From NCBI GenBank assembly GCA_003342895.1, contig PTFA01000054.1:5265869-5329868 (forward strand): a stretch of 64,000 nucleotides of DNA. Reading direction: 5' to 3'. The notes under the pieces are model-generated. The model had not been told where the DNA came from. It saw only the letters and a list, made by a program, of their open reading frames with translations, and made no database searches. Of the stretch, positions 24,740 through 35,791 are shown piece by piece (the stretch's first letter is position 1; each line of letters begins with the position of its first letter). Origin of the DNA: Casuarius casuarius (taxonomy: Eukaryota > Chordata > Aves > Casuariiformes > Casuariidae). A program made the position numbers and the translations under genes.

Positions 24740-24995
24740 GTTTCCGAAGTTGAGTCAATTAAAATTCACTTTCAAACATCACATTATAGTTTCTGTGTTA
24801 AAATAACTCTTTGCTTAATAATTCAGCATCCGTATTATGCTTTTTTCAAATATACCTTACTAAATACAACCTATGCCATTTTGCTATTTTCGTAATTTAA
24901 GTAGATAAATTAAACAGTGTACTAGGAACTGTTTCAACAATTAATTTAAAATATGTAATGTAATTATTCATGTAATTACATGATAGAGTTGAGGA
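24740..24995. promoter_or_regulatory. AT-rich segment with homeodomain words and a 16-bp palindrome; enhancer-like at best
   Basis: It contains 'tcaattaaaattcac', 'cttaataattcagc' and 'caacaattaatttaaa', plus a perfect palindrome 'tcatgtaattacatga' (24968-24983) preceded by near-copies of its half site ('atgtaatgtaatta'). Paired TAAT sites in palindromic arrangement can bind paired-class homeodomain dimers. Functional status is inference; AT-richness alone could produce most of this. Confidence 0.2.
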
Positions 24996-25236
24996 AATAC
25001 TAGAAAATAGCAACAACAGTGTTTAGACTTCAAGGCTATTAGCAGCCTCATCATCTATCCATCCTCAGAAGGGGTTGGGAGCCTCTGTGGCCCTCAGAAT
25101 AAATTAGAAGAGGTTAAATCCAACATGGCCTTTCCCCCTTGAGCTGTGCATGTTCTTCTTTTAGAAGTGTGAATAATAATGATGATAACCCTAATTCCAT
25201 TCATATTTATGAAAACAAATGTATACTTAACTTAAA

Positions 25237-25480
25237 TCATGGTCTTAGATTCCACTGAGGCCCAAAGGATGTGAGCAGGTGTTTACTAATATTCCTCACA
25301 TAAGCAGTTTGAGACTTAGTCATTTGACCATTTATGAGTGAGGAGAGAAAGAAAGAAAAAGAAAATAAATTTCCAAAAAAGTTGCCCAGACAAGCAATGT
25401 TCTGGTAGTTTCGACTTCCTTGGGCGTGCTGGCTTAAATTTCTTGAAGCCAGAGACTTGAACCCACATCTCCTACAAGAA
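25237..25480 (-). repeat. Possible MIR-type SINE remnant, antisense
   Basis: 'gttgcccagacaag' (about 25380) and then 'gccagagacttgaacccaca' followed by 'tctcctaca' (about 25448-25475) match the order of the antisense MIR core ('cttgcccaaggtcac', then 'gcagagctgggattcgaacccaggtctcc'). The spacing is compatible. Upstream of 25370 the resemblance is lost, apart from a purine tract at 25340-25370. Confidence 0.4.
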
Positions 25481-25509
25481 GGAAACAATTCCATCTCTAA
25501 CAAAGCGTG

Positions 25510-27079
25510 AACTATGGCACAAACTCTCCTCTGGGTTGACTGGAAGGGCCATCTCGCACCTGATTAAATTACACTAAAAGTGCTGTCTTTTCATATATGC
25601 ATGCCCTAGCACAGAGTTTTCAATGCATCAGTATTTTTGTGATGAAAACCAAAGTGATTGAAAATTTTTTCCAATTCACACACAGATGAACACAGCAGCT
25701 AAGCAAGTACTAAGGAAAAGACACAGAGGTTGGGGCCGGCTCGTGGAGCTGAGGCAGTTCTCGTTCTCAGAAAAATTCAGGGCCGGGGAGGCACGAAGCC
25801 AATGTAACCTCTTTCCCCCGAGCTGTCTTCTCAGAGGTGCAAATAATCTCACCTCCAGGATTTCTCTTTTTCTAGTCATGAAATGGTGTAGAAAAAAAAG
25901 CACAGCAATTTCACTGAAATCTCACCAAAACAGCCAAAAGCGTATTTATCCCTGGAATCTCACAAGAGCAGATTTTCTCAGAGGAGTTGCCGCAATCCAA
26001 CGACTACACCCACTGTTTACACAGGTGGGCTCCTGCTGCCTTTGGCAGAGGGAGGGAGGGGACGCTCTAACGCCAGCTCAGCCGGCTCCCGGTGCTTTTC
26101 AGTATCTCAAAGTTACTGGGGTAGGAAGTTTGGGAATGGGGACAGGACACTTTCGTTTGTCAATCATTGTGGGGAAAAATTAAATAGACCGTGTCTCGGC
26201 AAGTTAGATATTCAGTAAGCTCCTCATTCATCCTATAAGCATTGAGTTCTCCAGCTGTATTTGCTAATATATTACATTCTAACATTGGTCTGGAGGGCTG
26301 ATGAATAGTGTGTCTTCTCTTGGGTTGTGTTGTTGTTGCTGATATTTTTAAACATTTCACCCCGCCAAGCCTTGTTAAGACCTGGATTTTCTGCAGCAAA
26401 ATTAAGGAGGAACTGTAAATTTTTGAATTGGTTGAGTAGTATAGGAACAGTTTTACTTTGAAATGTAAGCATGTTTTAATTTCCGTAAATGTTTGGTACT
26501 TAACTAGAATTTGAATTTCACATAAATTTACTTGTTACTTCAGGATTAGAGCAGTTAATTCTACAAATCTTTCCCTCTCTCTCTCCTTCTTCGCCTTTAC
26601 TACTTAAAAATTTTAGATGAAGACAGTAGCTCTGAGGATGAGGCCCATGAATAAGCAGGGTTAAATCTCCATAACAGTGAACACTCCTCTGTTGCTTGAT
26701 CTTAGGGTTTCTGCTATACCTGCACAAACAGGAGCACAGCGTTAGTGCCTTTTGGAAGTACCTCACCTGGCCTCGTTTTACCGGAATTCAGTTTGCTCAT
26801 TCCCAGCCACATCACTCTTCGTAATGCGCTGGGATGTTTTGCACTATAAGACATTTCTGGCAGTCGAAGCTCGGATCATGCAAACTTGCCTCCCCTAAGT
26901 TTCCTGTTGCTTAGGGTTGGATTCTTCATGCCTTTTTTGCTTGTTTGCTTTTCTGGAGAGTGTTTCTGGGAAGATGGGAGGTTCTTGAACCTGGCAAGAC
27001 ATTTAGTCTGAGCAACTTGCATCCTACAGCTCTCTAAGAAAAGGCAGAATACAGCAAAGCTCCAGCAGCTAATGTCACA
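25510..27079. other. Non-coding stretch; longest chance frame of the window
   Basis: The 165-codon plus-strand frame at 25686-26183 is the longest in the window, but it shows no domain, signal peptide or membrane segment, and shares its span with a minus-strand frame (25676-25903). A (CT)n tract is at 26571-26586. No exon is supported. Confidence 0.6.
26571..26586. repeat. (CT)n microsatellite
   Basis: 'ttccctctctctctcc', a short pyrimidine dinucleotide repeat. Confidence 0.85.
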
Positions 27080-27695
27080 GGCAAAGTTTCTGATGATACT
27101 GAACTGGAAGTCTCATTAAATAATAAAGGACAATGTAAAATGTAATCTGATTCAGAATGACTGGAGTCATTTAGGTACCTGCCTAATAGAGTGCAAATGG
27201 AGTTCACTGCACATTCAAATACATTAGTAAATTCTAGAATAAAGAACCACAAGATATGAAATAAACAGTAAGGCTTGGTAATAAACTGACAAGTAAATAG
27301 ATTTCAAGAAAGCGAAGGAAAATACTGAATTAAAACCTATCAGACTGTCAGCTGCAATGAGGAAAACAGCCAGAAATATTGCTTGAAGAATATATGAAGG
27401 AAAAGGTCTAACATAAAATAAGCACTACAAAGAGCTGCGTATAACACTTTTTACCAAGAATGTAGTTATCTGTCGTGATAGTTATCTGTCATGACTCCCT
27501 GGATTTGTGTTATAAGAAAAGATTGAGAAAGTTGAACTTATTCTTGCTGGGGGAGGGGAAAGAAGATTGTATAATGTCTTAATTTCAAGCTTTGGAAATT
27601 GTAAAGGATACAACTGATCCCTACAGTTCTTAGCATTCATATTTCTGTCTTAGAGAAGGTAGCAATAAAATAAATCACTAAAATTCATCTTAGGC
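27080..27695 (+). mobile_element. CR1 LINE fragment, sense, 3' part of ORF2 into the 3' UTR-proximal region
   Basis: CR1 is the dominant LINE of birds and reptiles; its ORF2 encodes endonuclease and reverse transcriptase. This copy follows the order of the reverse-transcriptase C-terminal coding region: 'gcaaagtttctgatgatact' then 'gaactgg' (consensus 'gcaaagtttgctgatgatacaaaactgg'), 'aaaggacaatgtaaaat', 'agagtgcaaatggagttcac', and later 'aagaaaagattgagaaagtt' followed by 'gaacttatt' (consensus 'gaggaaagattgaargaattgggcttgtt'). It is heavily diverged with many indels and stops, 5'-truncated and without a clear 3' end; the last 100 bases are uncertain. It is not coding. A 16-bp tandem duplication lies within it at 27463-27494. 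Confidence 0.75.
27463..27494 (+). repeat. 16-bp tandem duplication
   Basis: 'tagttatctgtcgtga' (27463-27478) is followed immediately by 'tagttatctgtcatga' (27479-27494), with one mismatch. It lies inside the CR1 fragment, so it arose after insertion. Confidence 0.9.
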
Positions 27696-28061
27696 CCCAA
27701 GCTGCTCTTTATTCAGGGATTCATTAGGAAAAAGAGAATGTTTAAATAATTACTTCTTCCGAGATCCAGTCTTCTTTCTGCTCTTTTCCTGACTTGCTCT
27801 TGAACATGTATGTGTTTTAATCCACTCGTTGCTGCCATATACCCCATTTCATTTTCAGGACTTTAAATGCATGTATATCATTTTGTTCCTAGTTCTAGTT
27901 TTCACCTTAAACTGGAATAGCTGAACATAAACTCATATAATGCCCTAAAGTAACTAAATAATAGAGCTGTGACTCTCCTTGGAGCTGCTTCTCATTTATT
28001 TTGCTGCTATGACAGGCAACTGGATACCCAGAGTCCTGTGCAAGTAAGTAAGGTCACTTGT

Positions 28062-28098
28062 GCCAGTGCAAATTTGCACTTTAAAAATTTGCACTGGC
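28062..28098. repeat. Nested palindrome / 14-bp perfect inverted repeat
   Basis: 'gccagtgcaaattt' (28062-28075) and its exact reverse complement 'aaatttgcactggc' (28085-28098) are separated by 9 bases. The left arm overlaps a perfect 16-bp palindrome, 'agtgcaaatttgcact' (28065-28080). Three half-sites of 'aatttgcact' type are therefore packed within 37 bp and can form two alternative hairpins. Downstream, unique sequence resumes. Confidence 0.85.
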
Positions 28099-28404
28099 TT
28101 TGCTCTCAGTTTGCCCTTGGATTATAGACAGTGCCTGCGCAGTGCTGATTTATGTGTGGAATCACATTGCAGTTGTAAAGCTCTACCACGAATGACAGGG
28201 CAGACTGATATCTAAAGAACATTTTGGAGGAAAAAATCCTACAACTGTGCTATATAGACACAAGCTATAACAATGTTCCTCTCACGTAAGGGGAAAAAAA
28301 ATGTCGAAACACTTCTTCTGTTCATCATTTTTAAGTCTTCACAGGTACGATTTCGCAAGAAGATTACAGCTAAAGGGCTGTAGTCAGAACAAAGTTGTAA
28401 CTTT

Positions 28405-28512
28405 CAAGAGGGGCAAGGGTTGTAGCAGAGGTCATGTCTTTTATTAGACCAAGGGATGGTTTTGGGAAACACAAAGCCTCAGGGCAGAGAAGGGCAGGCT
28501 TGAAAAGAGGCA
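28405..28512. repeat. Ancient amniote interspersed repeat fragment ('ttttattagaccaa' family)
   Basis: 'gtcatgtcttttattagacc' followed by 'aa', then 'ttttgggaaacacaaagcct', 'gggcagagaagg' and 'caggcttgaaaagag', follows a repeat wording common in bird, turtle and crocodilian DNA (cttttattagaccaac...gggaaa...caagct...ggcagaagagcaggtctgaaaag). I recognise the wording but cannot assign a class without a library search. Confidence 0.45.
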
Positions 28513-28519
28513 GCCGACT

Positions 28520-31195
28520 TTAGCAATTGCTCTAGAGCTCACCGTGGTTATTGAGGTGGACACAGGGAGGAAATGGCAGTGTGCTAGAGGGGAAGAGCAG
28601 CAAAGGAGTCAACAGCCACATTAGCACATCTGCTGTAAAAGGTCCAGCATGGGGGCTTTTCTTTCCTTGTTAAAAACAGAAGCAGTATTTCTGTGGTTCA
28701 CCCTATCCAATAGCATCTGAGTTCTTCTTTTTAAGTTGCTTTTTCTCAATTGTTGTTTTTTTTTAAGTTGCTTCAAGCTTGAGTGCCAATTATAATGACC
28801 CAGAGTTCAAGTGAAGTATAAAAAAACCCAATGACCATTTGGTGGGATTATAGCATACGAGATACACTGAAGAAAATTACGTGTAGCTGGAGTTTCACCT
28901 GGCAGGGCAGAGGAGTGTGCTCTACAAACAGCAGCTACAGAGGCTAATCATTTTGTTTCCAGTCTAATACAAGGCCTGTAAAAGGGCAAGGGCTTCTTAT
29001 ACGTCAGCTTCCTTACAGCAATAGCCATCTGGAAAGAAGGGTTTTCTTTTTACTTGTTAGCTTTTAAGTTTCCTCTTTTCCAACTGCTTAATAATCAAAT
29101 GTAATCCCCTTTATATTCTGATGGGGTTTTTGGAAGAGTACGGTGGACAGGGTACCTACCTGAGACGAGGCAACAAGTTTCGATTCAGTTAATAAATGTA
29201 TAGGGATTTTTTTCTTTTTCAACTTGAGTGCTATCTAATGGCTATTCACTACAGTGGCAGCTTGGGTGCAGTCATTTTTATTGAGGTTCCTTTGAAGGTA
29301 TAGCAGCAACCTCATTGTCTGTAGCTCTCTAAAGGCTACAAACTGCTTGTGTGTCTGCATGTAATAAATCAAGTAAGGAAATAATCTTTGAGAAATTTGT
29401 CCTGAAAATTTGGTATGTATCTTAGATAGGCTTATATATAAATGAAAAGAAGCCATTTGTTTGCTTAGGATTATACTTGGTCTTAATTTGCTGAATTGCA
29501 CATTGATAAAACTGTATTTTTTAGTGCATTGTGGGATATGACTAGATCTTTCTTGGTGTTGATTACATTTGGCTAATTCTCTCATGCAAAGGATTAGAAA
29601 GGAAAACTTTTAAATTGGGGGGGGGAGATACATTCTTTTGAAAATATGTTGCTAAATATCTTCATTCTTGGGTTATAATTTGGCTGACTGCCTTAGGCCC
29701 ATGGTAAAACTCTCTTCTTTTTAAATTGTGGTAAGATTTTCCAGGACTTAGCTGTCTGAATAAGTATTATAGCTGTATCAGTTCAAGAAAAACAGCAAAA
29801 TAATCATAAGAACTGTTATAACTGATAGTTCAGATATAGTGTTACATCTCTGGCATCTGTTTGAGTTCAGCGAGAAAAATGAATTAAATTGTTCAAACCT
29901 TGAAAGACAAAAGCATTTTGTTATAGAAAGAACTATGAGCTTGTGTCTGTTTTGGAAACCATCAGCTCTTAGTGGCAAAGTGAGTCATAAGTAATAATTT
30001 CCCAAATTGTTTTAGAATCTGAAGATTATTTTTGTGGTTTAATTTACTCTTACTTACTTTAACAAATGAATTAGAGATGCTACTCTCCAATTAACATAAT
30101 CTCCTCTTAAAAAAAAAGGAAATATGAAACTGCACAATGGAAGATGCAATGCAGATTTCTGAGTACCTCAGTGACAACTCTTTTCTACTGCTCCTTCGTA
30201 TGGCAAGCAGTGTTTCTAAGTAACTCACAATGTACAAAGAAGAGTTCAACACACCCTATTCTCTGAGGGAGCAGCACTGTTAAAAGCAGTTGCAGTGCCG
30301 GCAAGCCCTGGGTTGCCAGATGTTGTGTCTGTTAGCATGGGGTTTACACTCATGGCACTGAAGAGGAAGGATAGATATTTATGGTAAAGCAGAAAAGAAA
30401 GGCTCTCTTTTTTTGGCTCTATTTTCTTTGTTAATTAATTTGCCCACTATCTAGTAGCAAGTCTGCAGCTGGATTTCCATGTAGATGGCCAAAGGGAAAT
30501 ATAATGGAAAAAAATCCCTTTTTAGTACATTTACATGGCACTGAAAGCAAAACACAGACTGAACCATAAATCAGTACGAAATAGTATTTCAAATAAGTTA
30601 AATATAGTCCTCTTCTATTAATAGCAAGAATCTTGTCATTTTGGTTTGTCAACAGCACTTCCCAATTCCTCAAAGGTCAGCAAGCTCTTTCCACTGACTG
30701 CAGATTGCCAGCGGACTTTGCAGTTAGATTTATAAGGCCTGAATCTGGGCTTGCAGGTGTCTTGTTCAGAAGTGATAAGAAATATTTCTGCATTTTGTCA
30801 GGAGTGGCAGAGTTACTGCCCATAAGTTGCCAGATGCATTGTTTAAACTTGCCAGATGGATCAATGTTCTGCTGCTGCCACTCAGCAATTTCGCAGAGCT
30901 CTGCACTACCTCTTTTTTCTACAGCATTTTTCTTTTCTTTTTTTTTTTTCTTTTGTCTGGCTATCTTTTAACACTGGAGTTACTATGCACCAGGTATTAG
31001 GTATCTCCTCATTACACTGAAGTGCAACTTCAAGTATATATATAAAAAAAATGTTATAGCTAAAATAGGTCTGGAGTCCTGGATCTACCAACAGGCAAAC
31101 AAATGCAAGCAAGTATTTCAGTATCAAAACACAAAAGGCTGGAGTTTTACATTGTACTGAAAAGCTTGTCATGCATCTGCTATGAGCACAAAGTA
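28520..31195. other. Non-coding stretch, nothing recognised
   Basis: Unique sequence with chance frames up to 116 codons (29235-29585 minus, 30633-30971 plus). Simple tracts are a G-run near 29619 and a T/C tract at 30927-30955. No exon or RNA gene is seen. Confidence 0.6.
30927..30955. repeat. T/C-rich tract
   Basis: 'tttttcttttcttt' runs into about 12 T and then 'cttttg'. Low-complexity pyrimidine DNA. Confidence 0.85.
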
Positions 31196-31202
31196 CCACA
31201 AC

Positions 31203-31250
31203 TTCATTGAAATCAATGGAGCATTGACAATTTACACCAGTCAGTGACCT
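31203..31250. repeat. Ancient amniote repeat fragment ('cattgaaatcaatgga' family)
   Basis: 'cattgaaatcaatggagcat' followed by 'tgacaatttacaccag' matches the recurring sauropsid repeat wording 'cattgaagtcaatgg...tttacaccag'. Short and old, class not assigned. Confidence 0.45.
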
Positions 31251-31889
31251 TCACCTTAGCTCTAAATGTATTTATATATTACAGAGGGAGTGAAATACTG
31301 TTTTTAATGGCTATAGCTATTCTCTGTTGTTTAATTAGGATAATCTTCTCATCTGAGATTGCCAGTGAAGAGGAATAATCAAAGTCTTACTCTACGATCT
31401 CTTGAGTACCTATAGCTCCCGCTGCCCACAAGTCTGCAAAACCTTTGGAAATGGTGTCACACACAGGTCAGCTTATGAATTCTGGGTTTTTTGTTTCATT
31501 CCTGCCATTGGTAAGCAGTTGTGGAACATTTCTTTTAAAATACTTATTTTTGATGTGAACTGCAACATTCTAGTTTCCGCAAAAGGACCTGCTGAATAGC
31601 AAGTTGAACATGAGTCAGCAAATGCCCTTGATAAAGGTGATGAAGACCAACCATACAAGAATCTGTAGCTGGGAGGGAAATTCATGCCGTGAAGTCACTG
31701 AATACTTAGCAGTGCCACAGAAAAGGGTCTAGAGGGAACAGCAAATTAAAACTGTATTGGCAAGGTGATGTTTCTCCACCTCCCCCAAATTTCTGTTATG
31801 CATTAACAACAATTTTACATATAAGACATGGGAAGTAATTCCTCAGCTGTTCTTGATGCGTTGAGGTCTCAGCTTGAGAGCTAGTTCAG

Positions 31890-32360
31890 TCTGGGGCACT
31901 GTGATATGTGAAAGATGTAAACAAGCTGGAGACAGTCCAGATAGGAGAAGAATGGTGGAGCTTTTGGAAATATGACCTTTAAGGAAAAGTTGATAGATAT
32001 TCTTTATCATTTATTTAGACTAACAGAGAAGGGTAAGGTAGCATATGATGATAATATTTCAGTACAGGAAAAATTATCCCAGAGGGGAAGTGCTCTATTG
32101 TTTTCTATGGAGAAAGAAGAAATAGGCTTAATTTACACCAAAAGAGTGAGCTCAGGTGTTACCAAAATACCTAACTCTTAAAGAGATGAAACACTGTTAC
32201 AGGATATCCAGAAGTTGTGGAATGTTTTCCACTGAAAATTTTAAGAAGTTAGACAAATCCGTGCTGTGGGTTATGTAGATGAACTTGCATCCTGTCCCAG
32301 GTAGACTGGCTGTTCTCTTCAAGTTCTTCCCAGCCCTACGTATTTATGATTCTAGCCTTT
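31890..32360 (+). mobile_element. CR1 LINE 3' end, sense
   Basis: Order matches the CR1 3' terminal region: 'gtgaaagatgtaaacaagct' then 'ggagacagtccag' (consensus 'caagaaagatgtggacaaattggagagagtccag'), 'aatatgacctttaaggaaaa' (consensus 'acatgacctatgaggaaag'), 'ggcttaattt', 'ttttaagaagttagacaaat', 'gctgtgggttatgtagatga', 'cctgtcccaggtagactgg' and 'ttcttcccagccctacgt' then 'atttatgattct'. The final 'tatgattct' is the remnant of the CR1 3' terminal octamer-like repeat (ATTCTATG). The 5'-truncated copy is about 470 bp and is diverged with indels, so dead. The terminal match to the CR1 3' tail fixes the strand. Confidence 0.85.
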
Positions 32361-33035
32361 CTTGTAACATTCTTTGTGGAAGCTGCCTATACTTTCAGAA
32401 TAGTCTTATTATCATCCTGTATATATTCTTACTGTATATTTTGATTGTAAATTTAGAAATACTGACACAGGGTTCAGTAATTTCACAAAGATTTTAATAA
32501 CTGCAAACTTACACTGGCAATGCTACAAGATTTTCCTGTAAACCTAGTGAGATTTCACAGCAATGTCAGTGATCCCCACAATACAAACAGTATTTTTCTG
32601 ATTTAAGTGTATTAGAACATTCACAATTTAATTTCATACAAAAGCAGGAGCTATAGGGTTATGGTATTTGACAGCAAGATTAGCTACTTACATTCCAAAA
32701 TAATGTACACTGATGCAGTACACTTGATCAATTTAAGTATATGAAAGACTGTAAAAACTGAATTTCTTAATTGCTAAGCTAAAATTGAACAGGAGCTAAC
32801 AAAGCTGTCAGAATGGCGCACAAGTATTTCCATTTTAAAATCATTTAAGTCCATCATGAATTGTTCCAACTGAATCTCATTTATTTACTATACCTTATTA
32901 AACTATCCAATTTCAAACTAGGATTTTAATCTTTATAGCTCTGTTTAACACAATATAACTGCAAAATTGAATGAGGTTTCAAGGAATAGTAGAATCCTTA
33001 TTAGAAATTATATTTGCTTTTTATCAAAAGCATAC
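32361..33035. other. Non-coding AT-rich stretch
   Basis: Nothing is recognised beyond AT-rich unique sequence. There is no frame of note after the CR1 end. Confidence 0.65.
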
Positions 33036-33470
33036 ACACAGTTGTGTTTTCATAATTATTTTTCATGATTACTTTCCTGCCTAATGAGTGATTGAAGTTT
33101 GTTTACACAACTAGTTTTCTCTGTCAGCCTCACTCCAGATAAAGGTCTGTCAGCAATCCCATGTAAAAAGCCCTCTTTAAATGGCAGAATTTGGCTCAGA
33201 ATGTGGAATCCCATGAAAATGTTTAATCAGTTTTGATATGCCTTTAATAAAATTGTCATAATGTAATATAAAGTGACCACTGCCAAAGAGGTAATGTATT
33301 TGCATTCCCAATGCTTCAGGCAATTTTTTATTTCCATTTCCCATGAGTCAAACAAACATGACATTCAAAATTGCATGCCATATTGCGATTATCTGGGGAG
33401 ATAATTCAAGTCATCACACTAACATTAATTCTGAGCAGAAACTAGGTTAACAAGGTCGTACAACACTTTC
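33036..33470. promoter_or_regulatory. Candidate conserved non-coding element
   Basis: About 430 bp of complex sequence without simple repeats, reading frames or repeat-family words. It contains an exact POU octamer ATTTGCAT (33298-33305) in 'gtaatgtatttgcattccca', several TAAT words, E-box-like CAxxTG and GATA-like words ('ttatctggggagataat'). The style resembles developmental enhancers embedded in vertebrate gene deserts. Evolutionary conservation cannot be seen in one sequence, so this is a ranked guess. Confidence 0.25.
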
Positions 33471-33679
33471 GTTTTGGAACCAAACTTAGACTGAGCATTC
33501 ACAGCCGCGTTTGAGTGACAGCAGGGCAAAATACAGTATAAATACTACAATTGCAGGCCAAAATATATTAAAGAACATTATGCTGGAGAATCAGCCTTCC
33601 AGGACTAGCAAATGCCATATTTTTCAGCTCACTCTACAAAGTGCAAATCACAAACTTTCATATTTGCTCCAGGAAAGCA

Positions 33680-34060
33680 CAGACTTGAGTTCTAACAGTG
33701 CCCTGAAGCAGTCAGCAAGTGCTGCTTCTCCATCCGTTTCCCCTCCAGAGGTGAAGGAGGGAAGGCTGAATCTTAGCCCTCCCGCTAGACACATGGCCTC
33801 ACGGTGCTTCTCTCTCTTGAGGGGCTGACGTCGAGGCGCTGGGTGTCCCTCTCCCAGCTGCTGCCCTATGCGACACCAACAGCTGGAGGCCACGTGGGCC
33901 ATTGGGGATCCAGTGTCAGCAGTCACCCCGGCTGTCCTCTCACCATCCCTGCTGCGCTGACTACGACAGTGCTGAAGCAGCCCCCGTGCAACATCCTGTC
34001 CCTTGGAGGCCAGGAACCTCGGTCAGAGTGTCCAGTTTTATTTCCACACTGCCACCATTT
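33680..34060. other. GC-rich patch, no exon recognised
   Basis: Locally GC-rich with several CpGs ('gctgacgtcgaggcgctggg'), a CACGTG E-box inside 'ggccacgtgggcc' (about 33890-33902), and three overlapping 67-105 codon frames on both strands. None carries a recognisable motif. It could be an isolated island-like patch or an eroded GC-biased conversion site. Confidence 0.45.
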
Positions 34061-35743
34061 TGTTCTGGGAAGAGGAACAATAATTTTGACCGTGTTAGAA
34101 TATAACTAAATTTGAACGGAATGTGAGTTTTTCTTTTTTGAAAAAAAAGGTTGTGTAATAAGATTCTCCCTATTTAGTAGGAAGGACCCCTTAATAAAGG
34201 GCGAGGAAAAGGGCAAGCACAGCAGGAGGTTAGCTAGGAGTTTCACAAAGGAAATGTTAGCATAGTACTTTTAACTGTAGAGCATGAGGCATCCAAATAT
34301 GAGAGGCATTATAAGATCCTTCTTCATAAAAACTGATTTGGGAGCTTTGATAATTTCCTGGCAGTCTTAATTTAAAATAATAAATTATGGGGTTTTAGTC
34401 CAAAAAGGAAACTCATGCCTTTAGACATTCTTCAAACTAAAAAGATACCCAAACTACTGCGTAGTCTGTGAATGCTGTGAGATACCCGTGAGATACTCAC
34501 GAGTTTCTCAGGGTAGGTCTAGGCAGTCAGTCACGTGCATGCTCATTAACCCTTTCCCAAACACAGAGGTCTCTTCTCTGCCGCGTTCTGTGGTCATCCG
34601 TAGCCAGGAACACTCTCCTTTGAGCTTTGTTTTTCAGCCCTTCCCTCACCACCCAGTAAACAAGTCACCGTCTTTATTGTCATACACCAAAACCTTCTTG
34701 TGTATGTCAGTTCTTACCTACTCACCTTTTACTTCCTCTGTTACTGCATCTTTCCATTCTTCTCTTGCTCAGACTTAGTCCTCAGGATTACTTAGACATA
34801 CTTAGAGCTTTCATGTTTCAGCCTTCCTTTTAATTTTCACATGTCAACAAATAGATTAAATTGGGTGCAACCACAGCAGCAGCAGGTGGTTTCTGCCAGT
34901 AAGTAAAGTGTTTTGTAGCACTGCACAGAGAAATCCATGTTAACCTGGATCGTATTGCTCGGGAATTCAGATGTCTGAAGTGTTGCTGTCTGAAAGTTTT
35001 CCAGAGAGTACAAAAAAAGCGAGTGCTCACTGTTGTGATGAGAAAGTGTGGCTAATAACTGGAGAAGCTCTGTCCTGCTGTCAGATGGTGCTTCAAAGGT
35101 GAAGATAGCACTGGGACCCCAGGGTCTCCGAGTACAGAGGGCCACAATTTCAGGCAACAAATAACATCTAGTCCCTGAAGGTCCCACAGAACATCTTGGA
35201 ATGCCACAGGCTGCCAAATGCTTCCTGACGACCCAAAGGTAGACTTTAATATGGCCAAAAGCTACAAGGATTTCTAAGGGAGGGCAGGGAAATTATTCAA
35301 TAAAATATGCCAGCAGTATAGCAGGTGGGCTGATTTTGTAAATGGATTGTATTTAGTGATTTCATAACCTGCAGTTTTAGAGCAGCTATTACAAAACTAG
35401 AGAAATAAGCATGTGCACACCGTTACCCCGCATTCATTTTGGTATCATAACTTCCCAGCAAAACATTGGGAGTGATTGAGCAGACCAGGAGCACAGCCTC
35501 CAGTGTCATGTCCCAGTTAGTCTTCTCCAAAATTAGAATGCTACTTTTTATTGCTCTTGCCAGTGATAGGCAGTAATTAATAATTAAATTAATTAAGGCA
35601 GGTTAGACTTCAGTGTAATATGGTATGACAGCCTGGAGATTAAGAAACAACAGAGACATGTTCGAACTATTAGACTCATCCTTTATTTCCATTGCTCCAT
35701 ATTTTTGAGCTGATCAGAACAATCTTCTGTTTGATCCAGTATA

Positions 35744-35791
35744 ATTATAGCACCTATTATTTGATTTATTATAGCACCTAACATTTGGTTT
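35744..35791 (+). repeat. 24-bp tandem duplication
   Basis: 'attatagcacctattatttg' plus 'attt' (35744-35767) is followed directly by 'attatagcacctaacatttg' plus 'gttt' (35768-35791), with 3 mismatches in 24. Confidence 0.9.

Noticed and set aside
25686..26183. Longest open reading frame (165 codons, plus strand)
   Set aside because: No domain, signal or repeat in the peptide, an overlapping frame on the other strand, no promoter or splice context, and a locally GC-richer composition that lengthens chance frames.
34837..35217. 126-codon minus-strand frame
   Set aside because: Low-complexity cysteine run from a CAG-rich stretch and no domain. Overlapping frames occur in the same strand.
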